This document shows positions 22,559 through 33,984 of a stretch of 64,000 nt of DNA, piece after piece. A program made the position numbers and the translations under genes. This DNA comes from Pegea sp. RAD2-039. Its lineage: Eukaryota > Chordata > Thaliacea > Salpida > Salpidae. Under the pieces are notes generated by a model that was not told where the DNA came from, did not search any database, and worked only from the letters and a program-made list of their open reading frames with translations. The stretch's first letter is position 1. Every line of letters begins with the position of its first letter. The stretch lies in assembly GCA_034620365.1 (NCBI GenBank), contig JAQGEQ010000071.1, positions 1,054,001 to 1,118,000 of the forward strand. Reading direction: 5' to 3'.

Positions 22559-24924
22559 TCGGTAATAAGAAAGCTATTTCGATTTTTGAAACAAGTTATA
22601 ATTTCGAATTTATTTTTTGTTAGTACTTTTTGGCATGTAACTATTGTGAGTTTCATTTTTACGTTGATCAATTTAAAGTTAATCTACTTTTATAGATTTG
22701 AAGTTAATTCTACAAACTTATTTTTATAAAGAAACTTGTTAAAAATTTATTGTAACTGATAAAAAAGCTGTTGTTAAAACCATCAACACAAAATTTGTAA
22801 TCAAATCTCTTTTAGTAAAGACTTTCAATCACCTATAGATAAACAAATTGTTCAATTTGAAGTAAATATTGATTTGTTAAATTGATTGTTCAGATTGATT
22901 GCGTGTATAGAACAATTATGACTGCATTGAAATGAGTTTGCAATTATTTAAACTTCTATAAAGTTCATCAATTTGTGTAATTGAAAGCTTACAGACTTTT
23001 TATGTTTTTTAGAATGTTCTTTGACAAGCATGCACAGTACAATTGAGATATTTGCTTTTCAACAACTTATCTGTGCGTCTTCTTACAACTTTCAATCACA
23101 AAGCACAAGATTTGTATGTTAAACAAATTTTCTTGATTAGATGTTATCTTGTCATTGACTTGCTGCCTAAGTTTAACCACTTTTCATAATTTGATCTTTG
23201 ATAATTTAATGTGCTGTACCTGAAATTTATACTAACATCTCCCAGACACAAACTGAAGTTTTTTTTACCATACTACTAAAAGTACAAACTACGTTTTCAA
23301 TTAAAAAAAATCACTTTAAACCTTATGCGTTACATGGGAAGAAATTTATTAAAAATTTGTGAAACAAGTTTTGTCGGATTTGCTGATCCATTACTTCTAC
23401 TAATAATTTTGCTAAATCCCCTCATTAATATTTTCATTCTAGTTTTTATAACACATTTTATTATTGTTTTAAACAAACAATTAAAATATTTATAAGCTTT
23501 GTGTGTTCAAATATTAACTTCAGTTTTTATATGGTTGTTTAATTAAATTTCTAAGAGGTACGCCTTGCGTAGTGAAAAAAAAAACCATTTCTAAATTTTT
23601 TTAAGTAATCCAATTATAAAAAGGTCGTTTGATTAAACTCTTATTTTGAAAAGGGTAGAAAAGAATGTATTTTTTTATTAAGATTATAATTATACAAGCT
23701 TTTCTCAAGGAAAAATGAATAAAAATATCTTATATTTGAAAATTCCTATTTGTCTTATATATATATCTTAATAAATATATGTGTTGTAAGTATAATCTTA
23801 TTTAAAAGCTTTAAAACTAAAATACTATATCCTACTGTTCTAAATTTACAATAATTACATTTCTATTATCTCATTCTCTAAGCAGCATCAATATAAATCA
23901 AATATTATATTAAATTAACGTGAGTAGGTTTCTTAACTGTTCAAATAAATCTTCATTAACTAAGTTCTGAGAAATAGTTTAAACCCGTTTATACTACATC
24001 AAAATTTACTTGCAGAAAATACATAAACACAAAGATTATTGTAACCATGATAAAATAGTACGTGCAATTCATAACCCAGAAAGTTAGAAGATGTGAGTAG
24101 CTTAAAAGAAGTCTGAAATGTGTACAAGAAATTTGCTTGATTTTAAAAATAACGTAAAAAAGATGCTAAGCCTTTTATCATTAAAATGGTTTTGAAAGTA
24201 CCAGACTGCAATAAGTATTTATGAAGAGACACTAAAAGAAATAAAGTTGTAAATACATGAAAATACTGCAATACAGTAAGTGCAATGGTTGATAAAATTC
24301 ATTTAACTGTACCAAAATTGGCAGTCAAATTCGTCTCAAGAAAAATTATAGTTTATCCCAAGTCAGCGTTTTATTTTTTATCATAACTTATTTCATTTTT
24401 TTATTTGTCATAATAAACACTATAAGAGAGATAAAATCAGGAGGTATCAGTTATTTTTATCTGATCATCTAAATTCACTAAGGTAATAATTTGTTTTTAT
24501 TACCTATAATATTTTAACAAAACTATAAATGTTATTTTATGTTTCTATCGTCAGAATCGAAAGTTAATAACAAACCAAATGAAGTATGTTTCAAACAACA
24601 AGGTAAAACATATAAGTGATAACAAACTATTGTTCTAGAATATCAGATGATACTTCAATCTATAGTAGCACTTGATTATGATATGAAAGATTGTAAAAGT
24701 TGTTAAAACACTTTTTAAAACTCCAAATAAAAAAAGAAATTGTAAGTAGATTTAGGATAGTGAATTAAGTTATTGTACAAGGAAGAAGTTGAGGCTTTTA
24801 AAAGTTAATTTACCTGTGAAAAACAAATTGTAAAAAAGCAAAAGTGAAACCAGGAAAATACTTGAGTACGAATAACCCATGACAAATATAGACATGCAAA
24901 AACAAAGTAAGTCTAACTTGATGC
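22559..24924. other. Downstream region of MFSD6-like gene A, no gene seen
   Basis: AT-rich, duplicated in copy B at 30997-33567. I see no coding region, RNA gene or recognisable element. Confidence 0.6.
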
Positions 24925-24944
24925 AGTCTCACTACATTGAAGTA

Positions 24945-25087
24945 GTTCTCACTACAGTCAGACCAACAGTACCTATTCAAATACAATCTCCATCAGGAAT
25001 TCACCTTCCAAAAACAACTCCAACTTTAATCCAACTTTCGTGGACATCTTCACGCGACACAGTCGACAATTACAGGTTCAATTTTGA
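24945..25087 (+). pseudogene. Displaced fragment of a fibronectin-like exon at the duplication joint
   Basis: About 143 bases match 10857-10999 of the fibronectin-like gene: the last part of exon 10799-10987 (reading VLTTVRPTVP, then VDNYR) plus its donor site and first intron bases. By eye about eight substitutions separate them. It lies exactly between duplication copies A and B. It has no partner exon and is presumably non-functional. Confidence 0.9.
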
Positions 25088-27573
25088 TTGATGAAAACAT
25101 GTATCGGTAGCTAGCTTTAGTTGCTTAGATTGAAGCCCTATATGTTTAAATATGAAAACTGATTAATCTACTGTTTCAAACTTTAAAGAAGTTCATTTTA
25201 ATAAGAAGTCAGTTGTGTCAATTTAGCACCTTTTCATGTGAAAAATCCTCGGCTAACAACACAAAGATGAGGAAGTTGACACTACTGCACGCAATCAAGT
25301 ATATACTCTAAAAATAAATAAATTAAAATGTAAGTTTGTCAATTTTTACAATCAAGTCAGTCTATATCCTTGCTTACATCTATTCAAGAAAACAAAAACT
25401 ATATTTTTGCAGCAGAGCTAATTGCTTATCACATAAATAGTTTCAACTCGTTTACAAGTTTTCTATCTTCTTATCACTTAAATTTTTCAAATTTAGGTGT
25501 TGATATAAATAAAAAAAATTATAAATTATCGTCTTATGTTATTTCTCTAGTCTACTTTCAATTTACAAACATTAAACGAGGCATATTTGAAGAATTTCAT
25601 CAGAAAAAGATGAACAATTTGTAAACCTTTGACTTTTAAAGATTGATAGTAAAATTACAATTATTACACTTTTTGTCATCCACATTTAAGACTTCAGGGT
25701 GGGTTTAACTTAAGATCTTTTGAAATAAACAAAATTATTTAGTGCGTGAATTATCACCAACAGTTTAATGAGTCTTTTACCATGGTACAGTGTTTCCAAG
25801 TCAGAGTCTACCGACTAGGTTGAGTTTGTGAAACACACAATTTAGATTTTAAGAACTCAATCACTCTTTCCAAAAGATTTTTCTTCATATAAGCTTAAAG
25901 AAATTGTATTTTTCGTTAGAAAGTTGAAAAAACAGATCTTTTGACCATCTCAGTCAGTTTGAGTCAAATTAAAAGAATCAGTGTGTAGTTCAAACTACTA
26001 CGCATGAGAGGTTTTACACAATTCTACAACTTTATAAAAAATGTTTTTGACAAGTTTTCAAAAAATCAATAATTAACTTATTTTCTACAGCAGATTTATA
26101 TTTATGCTAATCAAAAGCAAACAAAGTTTATTTTTTAAGTAAGAACTTCAATTTACAGACTTTTTGAAACAATTATTTTTGTTTACAAAATTATGAGAGT
26201 TGAACGTGCATATAGTTTTTTTATTACTCTTATTTTCAGTATTATTTTTGATATGATTGTTTGTGTTTTGAAAAAAAAAATTTAATAAGAATATTCAAAA
26301 TAAAAGTGAAAATAAATACTTAAAATTTTAAAATATTTTTCGACATCTTCAATAATGTTTTTATTTAGTTAATTAAATAGGAGTAATCAGGTCGAAAAGA
26401 AACAAGATAAAACTTTGTTACATAAGTTTGATTTGTCTTGTGTTTACAGTCGAGTAGTTTTTTCAGGTCAAGAAGCTAAATCAATTGGAAAATTTTTTTA
26501 AACCAGGATTTTTAATGTACGGTTCAAACTAGTTAAAATTGAGAGTTGTTTACCGCTATTAGACTAGTATACTCAATTTATCTAATATATAAAGAAGCAT
26601 TTACTAAGGTATTTATTTTATTGATATATTTTATAATCTTTATGAAGTTTGTTTGCCAAAATATTGTCTTTAATTTTAAGCAAGTCTCTAAAAGTTAAAA
26701 TAGAACTTCTGATAAAGTCAACATCTGATATGTCTAATGCTATATATATGTTTCCTGGTTTATTATTAAAGCTAAGTGAACTATCAGAGGTTTGTAAATG
26801 ATCGTCTGGTGAAGTATGAAAAACAAATCAAAGTCTAACTATCATGTATAAAAAATTGAAATATTCTAAAGTAAAATTTTTAGAATACTTAAGTAAAGTA
26901 AAATGTAAACTATCTTTCAGTTCTAGCTTCAATTTCAGCCGATAAGCTTGTTTTCAGAGACTAACTATAAAAAATGACCTTAAGCAGGTGTTTTGTTTAC
27001 AAAATAAGTTTATACTAGACTATATTTCAACACAGATGACTTGAAAAAACCCACTGCAGTTTAGTTTTGGTAGTTTGATCGTTATGTCGATTTATCTTTG
27101 CTTTTATAGCAATAAGTTATTAAGATAGATTTTGGAATCATGAACTTTTTACATGTTAAAAGTTTAAAAAACAAACACCTACACGTTAATTCTTTGTTGT
27201 TTGCTTTCTTTACCTATTGCTAAACAACAGCCTCATTAAAAAGTATTAAAAGAAAAGTGTTACAAAACTTCCTTTTTACTATTTTAGTACACAATTCAAA
27301 AACTTGAAACAACTTTGAAAAGGTAGTTGTAACAGAAAGTTAGGTAAATCACAGTGAAAAGTACACTAATAGATAGAGAGCAACGCACTATTTAGCTGCT
27401 TAGTTGATTCAAAAACTTGTTTTTTCTAAAAGTTTTTATTTTTAATCTTTTTTTGCTGTTTTTAGTGTTTATAAATTTTGTAAATGTTGTAAGTTTGTTT
27501 TTGTTTCATCTGTAATTTCATATCTTTTTATATAAACAAAAACTTGTTTCAAGAATATAATTAAAAACCTTTG
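25088..27573. other. Upstream region of MFSD6-like gene B, no gene seen
   Basis: Counterpart of 16736-19223, with the same short dispersed repeat at about 25207-25272 and the same unsupported 84-codon reading at 25370-25624. Confidence 0.6.
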
Positions 27574-30500
27574 ATGGGATCTTTTGAAGAAGTAAATGAT
27601 GAAGAGCAAGGATTGAATTCTACATCCACATCAAAATGGGAATTTAACACGATTAGATCACGAATAACAATCAGTTTGGTTAGATTGAAATTGATTTTTT
27701 TCACTTTTCTTGGAGGTTAGTATCATTAAGAGGTCTTTTTATTAAATTTTACTAGTTAGAAAATATCAATAAAAATAAATACAAGTTACTGCAATATTAA
27801 TAAAATTACCAGTCTAATTATCAAAATATTATTTATTTATTTCAATAAATGTGAAGGAGGGTGCCTGAAGAGAGCAACTCCCGCTAACACACATTGTTAC
27901 AAATAGTATCTATTAAGTTATAATTATATTAATATTTTATTAAATAACTTATTTATACTAAAGTAGAATAGTTTCACATAATCTGATCATTGACTTTTAC
28001 TATTAAATCTAAACCTCTAATAAAAATTACATCATTTAAATATTTTCAAATTTTTACTTTATTTTGATGTTTATGTAATGAGATAAAAGTATCAAACAAC
28101 AATCATCTAAGAATCAATAAGAATTAATTAAATCTTTACTGTTTTATTGTAATCTTATATATAATAGCATTTGGCTACAAGTATGCGTTGTTTGTACAAA
28201 AGCGTTTAACACAAGCTCTAAAAATGCTTGTACTTTCACTCACTGATTCTAAATATTTTATTTGAGGTTGAAACACAAACTACAAATCGAAAATGATATA
28301 AATTTTAAAAATAGCTTCTTCGATTAAATCCATCAAAAAATTGACTGTTGCCAATAAAAATGGCAAGCCTAAAATGAATGAAATAATCGTTTTAGTACAA
28401 AGAGCTATTAAAATATCATAAATAATCATTTAAATGCTACAATCTCAAACAACTTTCAGGTCAAGGAGTTATGATCAGCTTTAGAGCACTTTTTGCTAAG
28501 CACGTTGGACTTTCTACCACTCAAAGCGGCATCATTTGGTCGGTTGACAGGGTTCTTGGTATTATAACACCTCCACTGCTAGGAGCTTTGTCTGATAAAA
28601 CTCAAAAACCTCATAACGTAATCGCTGGTGTATTTTCTATTGCTGCAGTTTTTGTATCAATTGCTGTTTTCATACCTCATCAAAATGGTTTGTTATAATT
28701 AAATTTTAATAGTTATCAAATGATAATTGTGTTTAGTTAACATGGAAGTCAGTTGCTCAGTTGCTGATCTTTATCCAGTTCTTTTGCCCGGGTCGTTTCC
28801 TACTCAAAACTACACTGTAAACTGCTATCAATTCACAAATCCTAATGAAAACGTCGTCAACTCAATTTGCATCACTAAACTCGCTAACTACAGTGACTTA
28901 CATCAAGATGCTTCAGTACCACATGTTTGGAAGCAAGGAAGGGTTGTTGATCAATGTGAAGAGAATGTGAAAACTCGTCAAGTTTTCTTTATGGAAAATA
29001 ATAAGAAATTTGAAAAGAGTTTTCATCACGAATATCTTTGCAACGACACAAACTGTAAGGAAATGAGTCAGCTGCAAGCCCCTAAAATTACTTCTTCAAA
29101 TCTTTCAAATCCAGTGGAGACAGTTTGCCTTTGTTATTCTTTTGCTGATGATTCTACAGTTTATGGTTTAACATTTTGGATCTTTCTTGTTATAAATTGT
29201 TTCATTTCTCTTGCCACACTTTCATCTCAAGGTCTTGTTGATGTTTTTGTCATGAACCAGTTGCCTAGCAACAAAAAGCATCATTTTGGGTACCAGAGGC
29301 TGTGGGGATCTATTGGGTTTGGTTGCTCGACACTTTTAGGGGGTTTTCTAAAAGGTAAAAAGACTTTTTTTGATGTAATTAAAGATTTTTAAGAATCGTT
29401 CTAATGAATGCAATTTTGATACTTTCGTTTTTTTACCATTTTTATCAACGTTACAGATGTTATTTTAAAACATTTTCCTAGCACTACTGCTACAAATATT
29501 CCTTTTCTTCCCATTTTTATAATCTCATTTATTAATTGGACCATTTTGTCAATAATCGTAAAGCGTTCTAAAAACCGAAGATCCGATAATAGCATTGATG
29601 ACAAGGAAGAAAAATTTAAACTTTCTAATGTGAAGGTAGTAATTTGAACGACTAATTACTTTATTTGATTGTAACTTCTTTCATTAAACTTCTAAGCTGA
29701 TACATCAGTTAAAGTTGTAGTTTTCTATCTTTAGTTTCATGATTTAGTACAGTTATAAAACTAAAATTGTTTCAAGACATCATAAAGTAAAACAAATTTA
29801 AAGAAACTTTCATATCTTATCTTTCCATTTGTAGTTTATATCACAGATTTAAATACTTTTCAAGATTATGTTCAATCTGAAACAAGTTAAATTTACAACA
29901 TTTTTAAATATATTTGATATTTTTAAAGCTGCTCTTAGCGGATATTCATATCTTCATGTTTGTGCTCTTTGCTTCGATCGTTGGTTTTTCTCTGGGTATG
30001 GGTGAAAACTACGCTTTTATGCTTGCAGTGGACAAATTGAATGCTTCTGGAACTGTACTTGGACTGTCAATTGGACTAGCAAGTATTTTTGATGTCATTA
30101 TGTACTTGGCGTCCACGAAAATATTAAAAAGATTTAGGCCTAGCATCGTGATGATAATTGGAGCTCAAGTTCTTACAGTGAGTTGTTTAATCATGATGTA
30201 TTCTTAAATCTAAAAAGTTGTTTAATTTCAGAGCAAGCTTTTATTTTACACTTTCTGTACCAGGCCATGGCATTTTATACTAGTAGAGCAAATTCGTGGT
30301 TTGTCATGGGGTATTACCTGGACAGCTGTTTGTAATTATACAACTAATGCCTCACCAAAGGGACTTACAGCTACTATGATGGGTATTGTTTCAATGGGAG
30401 CATGGGGATTAGGTTAATATAATTTTGCTGGTTGTCATTATGTTAAATATAGTTTTGGTTTGAAAATGTTATTTGGTTAGTTATCATCTTTAAAGCTTAT

Positions 30501-30996
30501 TATCTCAAATAAAGCTCAAAAAAATATTATGAAATATAGTTTTGGTTTGAAAATGTTATTTGGTTAGTTATCATCTTTAAAGCTTATTATCTCAAATAAA
30601 GCTAAATAAATATTATGAAGTAAACTAACAATTTGATAAACCAGTTGTGTAGCAGTTGACTGAGTTAAAGATAGATTTGTTATTTTAAACTCCTAAGTTA
30701 TTGCTCCAATTAAATCAATTTTGATGAAAACTTTTAAACGCTTTAAATTTACTCAAAAGTAACAAGGTATGTTTACAGGCTATGGACTAGCTTCTCTTCT
30801 GGGTGGCATACTATATGAGCAGCTTGGGGGTGATGTAATGTTTCGTATTGCTTTTGCATTTGCTACTTCAATTATATTAATCTACTATCTCTTTACAACG
30901 TTTTATTCAAAGCTTAGAAGACTGTCTGTATCTCAAACGATTAAGTATGCTCCTGAAACTAAAATCACTGAAGATATAAATAGAGACAATGTTTAA
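27574..30996 (+). CDS. MFSD6-like major facilitator membrane protein, copy B
   Basis: Seven exons matching copy A: 27574-27715, 28460-28687, 28737-29354, 29457-29635, 29929-30177, 30232-30412, 30779-30996; 604 residues and no disruption. Visible residue changes relative to copy A: Lys to Glu in the extracellular loop (HHKYLC to HHEYLC), Ser to Gly (GMSENY to GMGENY), Ile to Ser (RPIIV to RPSIV), Thr to Ala (IGTQV to IGAQV), Gly to Arg (EQIGGL to EQIRGL) and Lys to Arg near the C-terminus. About as many silent changes are visible, so replacement changes per site look rarer than silent ones. That suggests both copies stayed functional (inference). Intron 1 holds a LINE tail at about 27830-27906. 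Confidence 0.85.
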
Positions 30997-33984
30997 TCGG
31001 TAATAAGAAAGCTATTTCGATTTTTGAAGCAAGTTATAATTTCGAATTTATTTTTTGTTAGTACTTTTTGGCATGTAACTATTGTGAGTTTCATTTTTAC
31101 GTTGATCAATTTAAAGTTAATCTACTTTTATAGATTTGAAGTTAATTCTACAAACTTATTTTTATAAAGAAACTTGTTAAAAATTTATTGTAACTGATAA
31201 AAAAGCTGTTGTTAAAACCATCAACACAAAATTTGTAATCAAATCTCTTTTAGTAAAGACTTTCAATCACCGATAGATAAACAAATTGTTCAATTTGAAG
31301 TAAATATTGATTTGTTAAATTAATTGTTTAGATTGATTGCGTGTAAAGAACAATTATGACTGCATTGAAATGAGTTTGCAATTATTTAAACTTCTATAAA
31401 GTTCATCAGTTTGTGTAATTGAAAGTTTAAAGACTTTTCATGTTTCTTAGAATATTCTTTGACAAGAATGCACAGTACAATTGAGATATTTGCTTTTCAA
31501 CAACTTATCTGTGCGTCTTCTTACAACTTGCAATCACAAAGCACAAGATTTGTATGTTAAACAAATTTTCTTGATTAGATGTTATCTTGTCATTGACTTG
31601 CTGCTTAAGTTTAACCACTTTTCATAATTTGATCTTTGATAATTTAATGTGCTGTACCTGAAATTTATACTAACATCTCCCAGACACAAACTGAAGTTTT
31701 TTTTACCATACTACTAAAAGTACAAACTACGTTTTCAATTAAAAAAAATCACTTTAAACCTTATGCGTTACATGGGAAGAAATTTATTAAAAATTTGTGA
31801 AACAAGTTTTGTCGGATTTGCTGATCCATTACTTCTACTAATAATTTTGCTAAATCCCCTCATTAATATTTTCATTCTGGTTTTTATAACACATTTTATT
31901 ATTGTTTTAAACAAACAATTAAAATATTTATAAGCTATGTGTGTTCAAATATTAACTTCAGTTTTTATATGGTTGTTCAATTAAATTGTTAAAGGGTGTG
32001 CCTTGCGTAGTGAAAAAAACCATTTCTAAATTTTTTTAAGTAATCCAATTATAAAAAGGTCGTTTGATTAAACTCTTATTTTGAAAAGGGTAGAAAAGAA
32101 TGTATTTTTTTATTAACATTATAATCATCTAAGCTTTTCTCAAGGGAAAATGAATAAAAATATCTTATATTTGAAAATTCCTATTTGTCTTATATATATA
32201 TCTTAATAAATATATGTGTTGTAAGTATAATCTTATTTAAAAGCTTTAAAACTAAAATACTATATCCTACTGTTCTAAATTTACAATAATTACATTTCTA
32301 TTATCTCATTCTCTAAGCAGCATCACTATAAATCAAATATTATATTAAATTAACGTGAGTAGGTTTCTTAACTGTTCAAATAAATCTTCATTAACTAAGT
32401 TCTGAGAAATAGTTTAAACCCGTTTATACTACATCAAAATTTACTTGCAGAAAATACATAAACACAAAGATTATTGTAACCATGATAAAATAGTACGTGC
32501 AATTCATAACCCAGAAAGTTAGAAGATGTGAGTAGCTTTAAAGAAGTCTGAAATGTGTACAAGAAATTTGCTTGATTTTAAAAATAACGTAAAAAAGATG
32601 CTAAGCCTTTTATCATTAAAATGGTTTTGAAAGTACCAGACTGCAATAAGTATTTATGAAGAGACACTAAAAGAAATAAAGTTGTAAATACATGAAAATA
32701 CTGCAATACAGTAAGTGCAATGGTTGATAAAATTCATTTAACTGTACCAAAACTGGCAGTCAAATTCGTCTCAAGAAAAATTATAGTTTATCCCAAGTCA
32801 GCGTTTTGTTTTTTATCATAACTTATTTCATTTTTTTATTTGTCATAATAAACACTATAAGAGAGATAAAATCAGGAGGTATCAGTTATTTTTATCTGAT
32901 CATCTAAATTCACTAAGGTAATAATTTGTTTTTATTACCTATAATATTTTAACAAAACTATAAATGTTATTTTATGTTTCTATCGTCAGAATCGAAAGTT
33001 AATAACAAACCAAATGAAGTATGTTTCAAACAACAAGGTAAAACATATAAGTGATAACAAACTATTGTTCTAGAATATCAGATGATACTTCAATCTATAG
33101 TAGCACTTGATTATGATATGAAAGATTGTAAAAGTTGTTAAAACACTTTTTAAAACTCCAAATAAAAAATAAATGTTCAAAAATAAAGAGACAAATTTAA
33201 ATAAAAAAGTTGAAATGTAAAATCACAAAAGAAATCTTAAAAACTTAAATAGATAGTAGCAAAGTGATCAGATAGTTATAATTTGCTTTTATAAAGATTA
33301 ATTAAGGCTCTTTAGTCTTCTTTTGAGTTGACCACTAATAATTTTAATGGCCACTTAAAAGAAATTGTTGATAGTAATGAAATTGTAAGTAGATTTAGGA
33401 TAGTGAATTAAGTTATTGTACAAGGAAGAAGTTGAGGCTTTTAAAAGTTAATTTACCTGTGAAAAACAAATTGTAAAAAAGCAAAAGTGAAACCAGGAAA
33501 ATACTTGAGTACGAATAACCCATGACAAATATAGACATGCAAAAACAAAGTAAGTCTAACTTGATGCCGTAAGCAATCAAGTAGATAAGTACGCAATTGA
33601 TTCCAACTTTTTTCAATTTTTACAAGCCTTTTATAAAAGTAAAACTGTTTTGAATTGTACTTAAATTCCGAATCCATCCAAACTTCTAACATCAGAACCA
33701 TTCACAGATTATCTTACAAACACAAATCTAGTGATGCGTTGAATAAAGTCAACAGTGATTTTACAATATCAAATATTCAATTTTGTCAAATTTCATGCTT
33801 TTGATTAGTCTTTATTTCCTTGTTTAAGCCAGACTTGAAGTCGGATGTCCGTTTTTGTCATGCTTTGATTGTAGAATATTACTTCCATCAGAAACGACAG
33901 ATTTTGAAGATATAAAAGAATGACCTAGATATTTCAAAGTTACATACAAGTCTAAAAACTTCAATCTTAATTTCTTAAAACTTT
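30997..33984. other. Intergenic region after MFSD6-like gene B, no gene seen
   Basis: The first 2.5 kb is the duplicated 3' flank; 33568-33984 is unique sequence at the 3' end of the PKD2 gene. Minus-strand readings at 33413-33701 are low-complexity and unsupported. Confidence 0.6.
33811..33816 (-). promoter_or_regulatory. Polyadenylation signal of the PKD2 gene
   Basis: AATAAA on the minus strand, about 170 bases past the PKD2 stop codon. Confidence 0.5.

Larger units (their letters stand above)
16731..24924 (+). repeat. Tandem duplication, copy A (8.2 kb)
   Basis: The sequence from TTTGATTGATGAAAACATGT at 16731 recurs from 25083 (offset 8352 at the left end, about 8350 through most of the unit) and ends at AAGTCTAACTTGATGC near 24924, matching about 33567. 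The two copies are near identical through exons, introns and flanks. Copy A lacks about 216 bases that copy B has near 33166-33381. It contains one MFSD6-like gene (19224-22558), about 2.5 kb of upstream and about 2.3 kb of downstream sequence without another gene. Confidence 0.95.
25083..33567 (+). repeat. Tandem duplication, copy B (8.5 kb)
   Basis: Direct repeat of 16731-24924. It differs from copy A by scattered substitutions, an internal duplication of about 87 bases in the last intron of the gene (about 30444-30618) and about 216 extra bases near 33166-33381. The extra block is probably ancestral sequence deleted from A, because it lies between short similar runs (AAAGAAATTG). It contains the second MFSD6-like gene. 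Confidence 0.95.
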
